A DNA stretch of 38,504 nt from an uncultured Erysipelotrichaceae bacterium (GCA_934725085.1 CAKVAL010000016.1:1-38504), one strand, 5' to 3'. Numbered from the stretch's first letter, positions 7,860-16,488 are shown. Translations and numbers: made by a program. Notes: generated by a model from the sequence alone, not told the origin.

Positions 7860-8645
7860 TTATTCTCCTATCTTTGCATATCGTCTTGCAATCCAACTAC
7901 ATACACTATCCAGACCAGGATAGATTACTCTTTCTGAAATATTAATATAATCAAGCTTATCTCTTATTTCTAGCTTATTCTCCTTAGGAATGATTATCTT
8001 ATATAAAGAAGAATCCTCTTCTACTAAATCAGATATCAAAACTTTAGAATTTGAACAAATAGAGAATAAAGAATACTGATTAATCATTCTATTATCACCA
8101 CTTGCAGGTTCAAAGAATAGAAAGAAGGGATCATCACTCAAAGCTTCAAGTTCCCCTAAATTCTTCGCATTCCTCTCTAACAAACTAACCGTAAAAGAAC
8201 TCATATCTCTTTTAATTAATTCAGACTTTAAAGGTTCTGGCATCCTTTTTAAAGACTCATTAGTATCAATACAATAGATGGCACCATCCTTATCATAATC
8301 ATTCAAATTAACAGTCACAAAATGAGCGGCCACCAAAGGTGAATAAGTCCAGTCTAACAGCCTTGTAGGAAGGCCAAAGTGTTGACCAGTTGCCAACATT
8401 TGCCAGAAAGAATTAATATCCTTTAATTCATCAAAACCATACTTCTTAAAAGACCTAATAATATTCTTCTCTAAATTAAGATTATGACCACATTCACGAT
8501 TAAGAGTTGTAATCAAAGGATAATTATCATCAGAAACCCCTCTATAAACATAATCATTACGATAACGATGTATCTTACTATCGTAACAATCCTTAAATAC
8601 TAAATTTTGAAGTTCTTCAAAACTATGAATAACAACCTCTCTCAT
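7860..8645 (-). CDS. FRG-domain protein
   Basis: A 261-aa protein of the FRG-domain family, named for a conserved F/Y-R-G. The motif is DYVYRGVSDDNYPLITTLNR at about residues 31-50, followed by the second conserved block GLPTRLLDWTYSPLVAAHF (about 90-108), in which the TRLLDWT string is diagnostic. The biochemical role of FRG proteins is not established; they often occur in accessory or defence-related regions. Here the gene sits inside a housekeeping operon, directly adjoining whiA (no gap) and 3 bp from the SDR gene. It has no membrane segment. Family call is firm, function unknown. Confidence 0.8.
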   Translation of the reverse strand: MREVVIHSFEELQNLVFKDCYDSKIHRYRNDYVYRGVSDDNYPLITTLNRECGHNLNLEKNIIRSFKKYGFDELKDINSFWQMLATGQHFGLPTRLLDWTYSPLVAAHFVTVNLNDYDKDGAIYCIDTNESLKRMPEPLKSELIKRDMSSFTVSLLERNAKNLGELEALSDDPFFLFFEPASGDNRMINQYSLFSICSNSKVLISDLVEEDSSLYKIIIPKENKLEIRDKLDYINISERVIYPGLDSVCSWIARRYAKIGE

Positions 8646-9572
8646 CTACAAACTCCTCGCTATACTTTCAATTTTATTTAAACGATGCTTAAGACCTGAC
8701 TTAGATAGAGATTCACCATATCTTTCTAGATACTCATCACATAATTCATTCAACGAATAATCCTTACAATCAAGCCTCAAATCAATGACATTCTTTAACT
8801 TTTCATCCAACTCTTTATACTTATCAGCCTCTTTAATTGCCAACATATAATCTATTTGTTCATTAGCAGCCTTCAAGGACTTCATTTCATTGGCAATCTC
8901 ACAATTATCAATTCTAATAAGTGAATGCTTAAAATCTCTTTCGATTCTAGCATCCTCAAACTCCAATAAACAGGTAGTAGTACCAATCAGTCTTAGGAAA
9001 TCCGAAATCACTTCTGCCTTCTTTAAATAAACAATTTGCTTATTCCTTCTTGTAGAAATCTTTGCCTCGATATTAAACCTAGCCAACAACTTAATCACAA
9101 AGTTAGCATGGTCCTCATCATTTAAAGCCAACTCAAGATGATAATTCTTATTCATTGGTGAGTTACAAGTGCCGTAGGCCAAGAAACAACCAGCCAAATA
9201 ATTCTTAGCACAACAATTCTTCGCAACTGTCAAATAAGAAGGATGTGACAATAAGCCATTCTTATATAAACCAACATCCTCAAGTATCTCAATACCACTT
9301 CCAAGTGTCTTAACGATATAAATATTATTCTTCTTCAAATTATTCTTCTTAATAACACTTAATTCGGTATCCACCTTATATAGCTTCTTCAACAAATAAA
9401 CAATACGCTTTTCACATGTTGGATTTTCACTTCTAATAAGTAACTGCATCCCCTTGTTAGAAATAGTTAAAGATGAGGTCAACTGTAAAAGGGCACATAA
9501 CTGTGCCTTCTTGCAACAATCATCAACTTCAATAGAAGCTATCTCTTGTTTAATAGAACCTGTAAAAGACAT
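8646..9572 (-). CDS. whiA: WhiA DNA-binding protein
   Basis: A 308-aa WhiA homologue. The N-terminal half is the LAGLIDADG-endonuclease-like domain lacking nuclease activity (CCAKNYLAGCFLAYGTCNSP). The C-terminal helix-turn-helix reads YSLNELCDEYLERYGESLSK then SGLKHRLNKIESIA. WhiA is a sporulation regulator in actinomycetes and affects cell division and chromosome segregation in Firmicutes. Its position directly after yvcK (overlapping by one base) and rapZ is the standard conserved arrangement, which supports the call strongly. The start at MSFTGSIKQEIA matches the usual WhiA N-terminus. Confidence 0.95.
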   Translation of the reverse strand: MSFTGSIKQEIASIEVDDCCKKAQLCALLQLTSSLTISNKGMQLLIRSENPTCEKRIVYLLKKLYKVDTELSVIKKNNLKKNNIYIVKTLGSGIEILEDVGLYKNGLLSHPSYLTVAKNCCAKNYLAGCFLAYGTCNSPMNKNYHLELALNDEDHANFVIKLLARFNIEAKISTRRNKQIVYLKKAEVISDFLRLIGTTTCLLEFEDARIERDFKHSLIRIDNCEIANEMKSLKAANEQIDYMLAIKEADKYKELDEKLKNVIDLRLDCKDYSLNELCDEYLERYGESLSKSGLKHRLNKIESIARSL

Positions 9573-10507
9573 TAAAGTTTCTCCAGTAATGACTTAACAA
9601 CTTTTCTAATCTTAATTGGACTATGTCTTACATTATTCTTAGAAAAATCTAATAAACTTCTAGAAATAACCTCTACATCATTATTTCCTTCATCCTTTAC
9701 TTCAATCGCCTCTTCCACAATATATCTAGCTAAAATATCCTCAGGAATCTTATCCTTATGAGTAACCACTAAATCAAGTGGCACATTATGTCTTCTAAAG
9801 GCATCCACGTGTTCCTTAAGATTATAATTATAAGTCTCACCTCTTTGAGTCATCGCGTTGGCAAAATATATCTTCTTAGCCTTAGACTCATTTAAGGCAT
9901 CATTAATATCCTTAATAATCACATTAGGCATAATCGAAGTATATAAACTACCAATACCATAAATAATCAAATCAGCCTTAAGTATCGCATTAATAGCTTC
10001 CTTATTACCAGGCACATCATGATCATAAAAGACTTTATCGATATGCATTAACTTAGATGGGATATTAGCCTCACCCTTTTCAATAGAACCATCCTTATAT
10101 TTCGCATATAAAGAAATAGTATCCAAACTAGAAGGAATGACTCTACCCTTAGCCTTCATCATCCTACCCATTTCCTTAATCGCAATAGGCAAGGAACCAT
10201 TATTTATTTCAATTAGTGCAGCCAATACTAAGTTACCCAAAGAGTGACCAGAAACATCACTTTCATCTTCACCCTTAAAACGATACGCAAAAAGTTCATT
10301 AAATTCTTTGGAATCAGATAAAGAAACTAGGACATTACGAATATCACCAACAGCTGGAATATTATAAAGTTCTCTAAGTCTTCCTGTAGAACCGCCATCA
10401 TCCGCAACCGTTACAATTGCACATAACTCTACGTCTCCCAGATTCTTAAGAGCCTTCATAATAGTTGCCTGGCCATGTCCTCCTCCAATCACAACTACCC
10501 TTTTCAT
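9572..10507 (-). CDS. yvcK: YvcK/GlmR family protein
   Basis: A 311-aa YvcK (GlmR, CofD-like) protein. Diagnostic motifs: GGGHGQATIMKALK at the N-terminus, TVADDGGSTGRLR at about 33-45, PAVGDIRNVL, and SGHSLGNLVLAAL. In Bacillus this protein binds UDP-GlcNAc and stimulates GlmS, steering carbon to cell-wall precursors during growth on non-glycolytic carbon. It lies between rapZ (4-bp overlap) and whiA (1-bp overlap). The N-terminus MKRVVVIGGGHGQ fits the family start. Confidence 0.95.
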   Translation of the reverse strand: MKRVVVIGGGHGQATIMKALKNLGDVELCAIVTVADDGGSTGRLRELYNIPAVGDIRNVLVSLSDSKEFNELFAYRFKGEDESDVSGHSLGNLVLAALIEINNGSLPIAIKEMGRMMKAKGRVIPSSLDTISLYAKYKDGSIEKGEANIPSKLMHIDKVFYDHDVPGNKEAINAILKADLIIYGIGSLYTSIMPNVIIKDINDALNESKAKKIYFANAMTQRGETYNYNLKEHVDAFRRHNVPLDLVVTHKDKIPEDILARYIVEEAIEVKDEGNNDVEVISRSLLDFSKNNVRHSPIKIRKVVKSLLEKL

Positions 10508-11352
10508 CTCTTATCTAGCTCCCTATGTTTAATATGAGAAACATATTTATTCTTATAATAATCATACAAGTAGTTCGCAATAGTAACACTTCTATGTTGA
10601 CCACCGGTACAACCAACGCAAATTGTCAAATGACGCTTATCTCCATTGTTGTCATAAGCCTTCAACATGAAATCAACATAATCGATTAACTTCACAATAT
10701 ATTCTTGTGTCATCTTAGAATTAAGCACAAAGTCCCTAACTTCTTCGTCTTGCCCAGTCTTCTCTTTTAATTCTTCAACATAGAAAGGGTTGTCTAAGAA
10801 ACGCACATCAAAAATCACATCACAGTCCTTAGGAATACCATTTTTAAAGCCAAATGACACAAAGCTCAATGATAGGTTCTTATCTTCAATATCATTCAAA
10901 GCTCTACTTATTTGATCCTGAAAAGCTCTAACAGGAAGATTAGTAGTGTTAATTAAGAAACCTCTGTCTTTATATTTGTATAGAATGTTCTTTTCAATAT
11001 CCAAAGCCTCAGATAAAGTATCCGCTACATTATTAATTAAAAGTGGATGAATTCTTCTTGTGAACTTATAACGATTAATGATAGTCTCCTTATCCGCATC
11101 AATAAGAATCAAAGTCACTTTGAAATTAGTATTAGTTAATAAAGTAACCGCCTTATCCAAGTCAAAAGGAGATATTGTCAACACAACATTTTGATACTTA
11201 AAAGAATCATCATTATCGATTAAATTAATTAATTCCTTTAATAGCTCTGGAGGGTATTGGTCTATACAACGATAGCCCTTGTCTTCCAAATAATTAGAAG
11301 CAGTGGTTTTACCAGCTCCGCTAACTCCACTAATAATAACAAGCTTTTTCAT
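10504..11352 (-). CDS. rapZ: RapZ/YvcJ nucleotide-binding protein
   Basis: A 282-aa P-loop protein of the RapZ (YvcJ) family. Walker A is GVSGAGKTT at residues 9-17; the C-terminal domain holds the signature CVGCTGGQHRSVTIA, preceded by VIFDVRFLDNPFYVEELK. In enterobacteria RapZ is an RNA-binding adaptor that controls glmS through GlmZ; in Firmicutes it hydrolyses nucleotides and its role is less clear. It overlaps yvcK by 4 bp and begins 41 bp after the uvrB stop, as in many Firmicutes. Confidence 0.94.
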   Translation of the reverse strand: MKKLVIISGVSGAGKTTASNYLEDKGYRCIDQYPPELLKELINLIDNDDSFKYQNVVLTISPFDLDKAVTLLTNTNFKVTLILIDADKETIINRYKFTRRIHPLLINNVADTLSEALDIEKNILYKYKDRGFLINTTNLPVRAFQDQISRALNDIEDKNLSLSFVSFGFKNGIPKDCDVIFDVRFLDNPFYVEELKEKTGQDEEVRDFVLNSKMTQEYIVKLIDYVDFMLKAYDNNGDKRHLTICVGCTGGQHRSVTIANYLYDYYKNKYVSHIKHRELDKR

Positions 11353-11392
11353 AATACCTTAATTGTATCACACGCTTATTTGTGTACCACCA

Positions 11393-13369
11393 CTAATTGC
11401 CAGCCTGTATCTCTAAAATAATATCTCTAAGTTCTGCCGCTCTTTCAAAGTTAAGTGCCTTAGCAGCCTCATTCATTTCCTTAGTTAAATCCTTAACCAA
11501 CTTATCCTTATCCTTGGCACTATGATTCTTCTTTTTCATATACTTAGAAATATTCTCTTTATTCTCTTTACCACGAATAACTTCAGCTACTTCTTTAATA
11601 ATAGTCTTAGGAATAATTCCATGTTCTACGTTATAAGCTTCTTGAATGCTTCTTCTTCTATTGGTCTCAGTTATCGCCTTATTCATTGAATCAGTCATCT
11701 TATCCGCATACATGATTACCCTACCATGGGCATTACGAGCAGCTCTACCAATAGTTTGAATCAGTGACTTCTCACTTCTTAAGAAACCTTCTTTATCTGC
11801 ATCCAAAATAGCCACCAAAGAAACCTCAGGTAAGTCTAAACCTTCTCTTAATAAGTTGATGCCAACTAAAACATCATATTCACCTTTTCTTAAATCATGA
11901 ATAATCTGACTTCTCTCTAGTGTCTTCGTCTCATGATGTAAGTAAGCTACCTTTAGATTTTGCTGTTTCAAGAAACTAGTTAAATCCTCAGCCATCTTAA
12001 CTGTTAAAGTAGTTATTAAAGTACGTTCATTATTGTCAATGTTCTTCCTAATCTCTTCCAACAAGTTATCAATTTGTCCCATTGTCTCTCTTACTTCAAC
12101 ACTAGGATCAAGTAAACCAGTAGGACGAATAATTTGTTCAACCACTTCACCAGCCTTTTCTAATTCATAATCACCAGGTGTAGCACTGATATAGATTCTT
12201 TGAGCGTCTATCTCTTCAAACTCCTCAAACTTTAGTGGTCTATTTTCTAAAGCACTAGGTAGTCTAAAACCGTATTCAACCAAAGTCTCTTTTCTTGCCC
12301 TATCACCATTAAACATGCCCTTGATTTGAGGTAAGGAAACATGTGATTCATCGACCACAATTAAAAAATCCTTTGGAAAGTAATCAAACAAGTTATATGG
12401 TCTTTGACCAAAAGTTCTATGATCTATATGCATCGCATAATTTTCAATGCCAGGACATACACCAGTCTCTCGTAAAGCTTCTAAATCATAGCGGCATCTT
12501 TGTTCCAAACGTTCATATTCTAATGGTTTATTATTATCTTTATAATACTTAAGTCTTTCCTCAAGTTCTTTTTCGATTCCCTCACAGGCAATATTGATAT
12601 CTTTCATATCTCTTGCATAACCGGTTGCTGGTGGGAAGACATATAAGACATAAGCATTGATGATGTTTTTAGTTAAAGGATCAATCTCACAGATTCTTTC
12701 TATCTCATCATCAAACATTTCAATACGCACAATTATCTTGTCATTATGGCCTGGTACCAACTCAATAACATCGCCCTTAACAGAGAAAGTACCACGTAGA
12801 TGATCTATATCATTTCTAATATATTGTCTTGCGATAAATCTTTTAATTAGTTCTTGTCTATCGATTGTTTCACCTACCTTCAAAGTAAAAAACATATCTT
12901 CATAATTAGTAGGATCACTACTTGCATAGATGCAGGCAACAGAAGCCACCACAATCACATCACTTCTCTCTAATAATGAATTATAAGTAGACATTCTAAG
13001 CATATCTATTTCATCATTAGTTACTGCATTCTTCTCAATATAAGTATCCGTCTTTGGCATATATGCCTCTGGTTGATAATAGTCAAAGTTTGAGACAAAG
13101 TATTCAACGGCGTTGTTTGGAAACAAAGCCTTAAACTCTGAATATAATTGGCCAGCTAAGGTCTTATTATGAGCAAATACTAAAGTGGGTTTGTTTACTT
13201 CTTGTATTACATTGGCCACAGTAAAAGTCTTACCAGTACCTGTAGCCCCTAGTAATACTTGTTCATGTTTGCCTTCTTCAATACCCTTAACCAACTTATC
13301 AATAGCCTTAGGCTGATCACCAGTTGGTTTGTATTCACTTACTAATTCAAATCTTCCTTCTTTATACAT
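11393..13369 (-). CDS. uvrB: UvrABC excinuclease subunit B
   Basis: A 658-aa UvrB, full length. Walker A GATGTGKT is at about 41-48; the beta-hairpin that probes damaged DNA is near residues 90-110 (VSNFDYYQPEAYMPKTDTYI); the helicase Walker B region shows VVDESHVSLPQI; motif VI includes QTIGRAARN. The C-terminus holds the short UVR coiled-coil (LTKEMNEAAKALNFERAAEL) that contacts UvrC. It verifies lesions and forms the pre-incision complex in nucleotide excision repair. No uvrA is in the window. The upstream DUF3196-like gene overlaps its start by 28 bp. Confidence 0.97.
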   Translation of the reverse strand: MYKEGRFELVSEYKPTGDQPKAIDKLVKGIEEGKHEQVLLGATGTGKTFTVANVIQEVNKPTLVFAHNKTLAGQLYSEFKALFPNNAVEYFVSNFDYYQPEAYMPKTDTYIEKNAVTNDEIDMLRMSTYNSLLERSDVIVVASVACIYASSDPTNYEDMFFTLKVGETIDRQELIKRFIARQYIRNDIDHLRGTFSVKGDVIELVPGHNDKIIVRIEMFDDEIERICEIDPLTKNIINAYVLYVFPPATGYARDMKDINIACEGIEKELEERLKYYKDNNKPLEYERLEQRCRYDLEALRETGVCPGIENYAMHIDHRTFGQRPYNLFDYFPKDFLIVVDESHVSLPQIKGMFNGDRARKETLVEYGFRLPSALENRPLKFEEFEEIDAQRIYISATPGDYELEKAGEVVEQIIRPTGLLDPSVEVRETMGQIDNLLEEIRKNIDNNERTLITTLTVKMAEDLTSFLKQQNLKVAYLHHETKTLERSQIIHDLRKGEYDVLVGINLLREGLDLPEVSLVAILDADKEGFLRSEKSLIQTIGRAARNAHGRVIMYADKMTDSMNKAITETNRRRSIQEAYNVEHGIIPKTIIKEVAEVIRGKENKENISKYMKKKNHSAKDKDKLVKDLTKEMNEAAKALNFERAAELRDIILEIQAGN

Positions 13370-13998
13370 ACGTTTCTATTAAAAGCTTCCTCGATATATT
13401 CACAAATATCTTTCGCAACATATAATCCTTCACTTTCTTCTAAAGTGATTGGAAGTGTCAACATTAATTCTTTATATAAAAGTGACTTGGCCATCTTTAA
13501 CTTACTTGGATCTTTTAGATAATATTCTTCTAAATACTTATTACCAGCTAAGAAGCCATCACTCTCTTCAATTGGTAGTTGATACTTAGGAATAAACTCA
13601 TATTCCATGCCCTCATCATTGTAGTAGATAGTATCATTTAACTCTTGTCTTATTAAAGAATCTAATAATAAAGCCTTCGCATTCTTAAAACCCTCATGAC
13701 TTAAATAATCATTACAGATATCTACATATTCTCTTAGATTCTTCTTATCTAAGATGGATACTGCCATTAGTTGTTTTTCTTTTGAACCACCAAGATATTC
13801 AACGATTTCTTCATCGCTTAAACTATGTGTCTTAACATCTACTGCCAGACTATCCTTAATCTCATTAAGCTTTTCTTCAAAGTCTCTTGGAATATAAGCT
13901 TGACTTAATTCATCGTCAACAATCCTTCTAACTTCATCTTGTTTATTATCTTTTAATAATTCTTCTATTTTTTTTAAAATTTCATCATAATAATTCAT
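13342..13998 (-). CDS. DUF3196-like protein of unknown function
   Basis: About 218 aa from the second Met (MNYYDEILKKIEELL), the more family-like start; an in-frame ATG at 14013 would add five residues, and neither start has a clear ribosome-binding site. The sequence resembles DUF3196 proteins of Mollicutes and Erysipelotrichia: a helical, acidic protein (KIEELLKDNKQDEVRRIVDDELSQAYIPRDFEEKL, given here in two overlapping parts as KIEELLKDNKQDEV and RRIVDDELSQAYIPRDFEEK). No catalytic motif or membrane span is seen. The repeated helices suggest a TPR-like scaffold, but that is inference. It heads the long operon and overlaps uvrB by 28 bp. Right upstream lies tRNA-Ser on the opposite strand. 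Confidence 0.6.
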   Translation of the reverse strand: MNYYDEILKKIEELLKDNKQDEVRRIVDDELSQAYIPRDFEEKLNEIKDSLAVDVKTHSLSDEEIVEYLGGSKEKQLMAVSILDKKNLREYVDICNDYLSHEGFKNAKALLLDSLIRQELNDTIYYNDEGMEYEFIPKYQLPIEESDGFLAGNKYLEEYYLKDPSKLKMAKSLLYKELMLTLPITLEESEGLYVAKDICEYIEEAFNRNVCIKKEDLN

Positions 13999-14035
13999 GA
14001 CTATATGATACATCTATTTTATAATTAATTGATAC

Positions 14036-14126
14036 GGAGGCGTACCCAAGTGGCTGAAGGGACCGCACTCGAAATGCGGCAGGTCATTAACGTGGCGCAT
14101 GGGTTCAACTCCCATCGCCTCCGCCA
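14036..14126 (+). tRNA. tRNA-Ser (anticodon CGA)
   Basis: Acceptor arms GGAGGCG (14036-14042) and CGCCTCC (14116-14122) pair perfectly, with discriminator G and encoded CCA (14124-14126). The anticodon stem CCGCA/TGCGG encloses loop CTCGAAA, anticodon CGA reading UCG. The T-arm shows GGTTCAACTCC. The long variable arm is as expected for serine. The accessory island starts directly after it. Confidence 0.93.
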
Positions 14127-14167
14127 TAAGCCCACCGTAATTTTGATAAAATTTGGAGGATTAGAGA

Positions 14168-15178
14168 ATGTTAATGAATAATAATGAGTATCTGGACTTG
14201 GTTCAGATGGTCAAGCAAAAAATCAAGCATGCACAACACAAAGCGACGCTGAGTGTCAACAAGGAGCTTATCATACTCTATCACGGCATTGGTCGCCTTA
14301 TCAATGCACATAAGTCTTGGGGTAATAAATTTATTGAAAATCTTGCCACTGACATTAAGCTTGCTTTTCCCGAAGTAAAAGGATATTCTGTCAGAAACCT
14401 TAAATACATGGCAAAGTTTGCAGCTACCTACGAGGACGAAGAATTTGTGCAACAAGCTGTTGCACAAATTCCGTGGGGACATACAATAATTCTCTTGGAT
14501 AAGATTTCAGATAGCACGATTCGTAACTGGTATATCGAAAAGACTATCGAAAACGGTTGGTCTCGCAATGTTCTCGTCCATCAAATCGAAAGCGGACTTT
14601 ATCAGAGACAGGTTATTGCAGATAAGATAAGCAACTTTGAAAATCGCCTGCCTACTCCTCAGAGCGAACTGGCAACACAGACGATGAAAGACCCGTACAT
14701 TTTTGACTTCATTCCTTTCAAGGAAAATATGGTCGAAAGAGATATTGAACAAGCTCTCGTTAAGAATGTAACCAAGCTCCTGTTGGAGTTGGGCACCGGT
14801 TTTGCTTTCCTCGGTAATCAGTATCACCTTAATGTGGGTGGTGACGATTTCTACATTGATCTGCTGTTCTATAATCTCAATCTGCGTTGCTATGTTGTAA
14901 TTGAACTAAAGACGGGTGAGTTCAAGCCCGACTATGCCGGTCAGCTTAACTTCTATCTCTCTGCCGTGGATGGCATTTTGAAGTCCGAACATGACAATCC
15001 TACGATTGGTCTGCTACTTTGCAAGAGCAAAAATAATCTTGTTGCAGAATACGCTCTCAAAGATATGTCTAAGCCTATCGGCGTTAGCGAATATAAGGTA
15101 ACAAGAGATCTGCCTGAAAATCTGAGCAAACAGCTCCCGTCTATCGAAGATATTCAAAAGCATATTGCGAACGACTGA
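14168..15178 (+). CDS. YhcG/DUF1016 family PDDEXK nuclease
   Basis: A 336-aa YhcG-type protein. The N-terminal DUF1016 region contains SVRNLKYMAKFAATY and VAQIPWGHTIILLDK (about 98-112). The C-terminal PDDEXK nuclease core reads DDFYIDLLFYN (Asp231 likely) then YVVIELKTGEFKPDYAGQL (Glu246, Lys248), so the catalytic residues are intact. Homologues act in genome maintenance or phage-related DNA processing; the exact role is open. A ribosome-binding site GGAGG lies 8 nt before the ATG. Base and codon use (CTG, CTC, GCC, GGC more frequent) differ from the neighbours, and the gene follows a tRNA, both suggesting transfer. A 31-bp palindrome lies inside the gene at 14441-14471. Confidence 0.88.
   Translation: MLMNNNEYLDLVQMVKQKIKHAQHKATLSVNKELIILYHGIGRLINAHKSWGNKFIENLATDIKLAFPEVKGYSVRNLKYMAKFAATYEDEEFVQQAVAQIPWGHTIILLDKISDSTIRNWYIEKTIENGWSRNVLVHQIESGLYQRQVIADKISNFENRLPTPQSELATQTMKDPYIFDFIPFKENMVERDIEQALVKNVTKLLLELGTGFAFLGNQYHLNVGGDDFYIDLLFYNLNLRCYVVIELKTGEFKPDYAGQLNFYLSAVDGILKSEHDNPTIGLLLCKSKNNLVAEYALKDMSKPIGVSEYKVTRDLPENLSKQLPSIEDIQKHIAND
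14441..14471. repeat. Intragenic 14+3+14 palindrome in yhcG
   Basis: GAATTTGTGCAACA (14441-14454) and its perfect complement TGTTGCACAAATTC (14458-14471) flank AGC. It encodes EFVQQAVAQIP (residues 92-102), in the conserved segment just before PWGH. A 14-bp perfect arm within a coding region is not expected by chance and parallels the rhuM palindrome. Confidence 0.85.
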
Positions 15179-15220
15179 CTTATAAAATAGTTAGAAACTT
15201 GGGATTGTTGAGGTGAGATA

Positions 15221-15349
15221 ATGATTTACTTAATGAGACATGGCACAGATTCATCTGAACGCTATGGCGGATGGAACGCATATGGACTAACAGAAAAATA
15301 TGCTGTAACTTATGGCATTGCATTTGCAACGAATGTGGTACATTTTTGA
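15221..15349 (+). pseudogene. Histidine-phosphatase (phosphoglycerate-mutase-like) fragment
   Basis: A 42-codon reading frame, MIYLMRHGTDSSERYGGW onward, shows the catalytic RHG motif of the histidine phosphatase superfamily near its N-terminus, then LTEKYAVTYG and a stop. Full members are about 180-230 aa, so this is the 5' remnant of a gene. A ribosome-binding site (TTGAGGTGAG) is intact. The frame ends at a junction (ATTTGCAACGAATGTGGTAC) after which the sequence is unrelated, consistent with a recombination or insertion scar. Confidence 0.5.
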
Positions 15350-15430
15350 AAACAACTGCACCATCTCGCTTTGAAAATACACCCCCTTAACGGGTTTCTA
15401 TCAAAATTACAATTATTTACAATAATTATT

Positions 15431-15898
15431 ATGAAATTTATTGATTCTTATAAAAGATTGGAACAATTATGTAATGACATGTTTAATGATAAACATGGTA
15501 TTTCTATTTATATAGACAAAATGATTAGCACTAGTAATGGTTGTTATTATGTTGACAGTTGGGACGAAGATTTAAAACAACTTAAGCATTACCGTTGGAT
15601 AAGAAACATAATTGTACATGAACCTGATTACACTGAAGAAGATTTATGTGAACATAATGATGAAGTATGGCTTAACAACTTCTATAATAGAATTCTAAAT
15701 CAAAAGGATCCTCTTGCGTTGTATCGTAAACAAGCACATAAAACCCAAAACAAAAATAAGCGTGTATCTATACAAACAAGTCAAACATACACGCAATATA
15801 AAGAACCATCAAAAGTATCACCAATTTTAGTTACCTTGGTAATTATTGGCTTTATCATTATGATGATATTAAGTATCCTCTACTTTTTTATGTCATGA
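15431..15898 (+). CDS. HEPN-like protein with C-terminal membrane anchor, partner of Fic
   Basis: A 155-aa protein; the start MKFIDSYKRLEQLCND at 15431 is preferred over an ATG 60 bp upstream because family-like sequence begins there. It resembles proteins I know as DUF6548 (YKRLEQLC, FYNRILNQKDPLALY). At residues 58-63 it has RNIIVH, which fits the HEPN RNase motif R-polar-x3-H (RX4H); a Tyr follows at 67. HEPN domains act as RNases in toxin-antitoxin and defence systems. Residues about 131-153 (VTLVIIGFIIMMILSILYFF) form a single membrane span, so the N-terminal domain should face the cytoplasm. Its stop overlaps the fic start (ATGA), showing tight coupling. HEPN membership is inferred from motif and helices only. 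Confidence 0.6.
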   Translation: MKFIDSYKRLEQLCNDMFNDKHGISIYIDKMISTSNGCYYVDSWDEDLKQLKHYRWIRNIIVHEPDYTEEDLCEHNDEVWLNNFYNRILNQKDPLALYRKQAHKTQNKNKRVSIQTSQTYTQYKEPSKVSPILVTLVIIGFIIMMILSILYFFMS

Positions 15899-16488
15899 TA
15901 CAAGAAAAATTAATCAGCAAGCTTAATGCTAAAGACTTATTTGACAATAAGTTATTAGATAATTTAACTCCAGGTACTTTTTTTACTCTACAAACAATTC
16001 ATAAGTATCTTTTTAATAATGTCTTTGACTTTGCGGGTAATCTTAGAACAGTTAATATTGCCAAGGGGAATTTTCTTTTTGCACCCTTAAATTATTTAAA
16101 GAACACACTACAAAATATCGACAAGATGCCTCAATCTACATATGATGAAATAATTGAAAAGTATATAGAAATGAACATTGCCCATCCTTTTAGAGAAGGC
16201 AATGGTAGAAGCACTCGTATATGGTTAGATCATATTCTAAAAGAAGAACTAAATAAAGTGATTAATTGGACTAAGATAGACAAACAATCATATTTAAATG
16301 CCATGATTGATAGTCCTATTGATGACACTAAAATCAAAGAATTATTAAAAGCTTCTTTAACAAGTGACATCAATAATCGTGATATCTATTTAAGAGGTAT
16401 TGATCAAAGCTATTATTTTGAAGATTTAAATGAATGCACACTATCAACCAACGGGATAGCTAAACGCAGCCAAAACGATTGCCATTAA
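15895..16488 (+). CDS. Fic-domain AMP-transferase (class III-like)
   Basis: A 197-aa Fic protein. The catalytic motif HPFREGNGRSTR (residues 97-108) is canonical HPFxxGNGRxxR, and a flap region precedes it (RTVNIAKGNFLFAP). The C-terminal stretch QSYYFED (171-177) gives S-x3-E, the position of the inhibitory helix in class III Fic proteins such as NmFic; the residue after Glu is Asp rather than Gly or Asn. Fic enzymes transfer AMP to Ser, Thr or Tyr hydroxyls. The gene overlaps the HEPN-like gene by 4 bp, so that protein is the first candidate target or regulator. The last ~20 residues (LNECTLSTNGIAKRSQNDCH) look unlike the family and lie over two hairpins, so the natural C-terminus may have been replaced. 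Confidence 0.82.
   Translation: MIQEKLISKLNAKDLFDNKLLDNLTPGTFFTLQTIHKYLFNNVFDFAGNLRTVNIAKGNFLFAPLNYLKNTLQNIDKMPQSTYDEIIEKYIEMNIAHPFREGNGRSTRIWLDHILKEELNKVINWTKIDKQSYLNAMIDSPIDDTKIKELLKASLTSDINNRDIYLRGIDQSYYFEDLNECTLSTNGIAKRSQNDCH

Noticed and set aside
14036..14126. tRNA attachment site with a downstream duplicated 3' end
   Set aside because: No second copy of the acceptor or T-arm sequence and no integrase was found in the window.
15340..15385. Insertion-sequence end after the histidine-phosphatase fragment
   Set aside because: The string resembles some transposon ends but no inverted partner or transposase remnant is visible.
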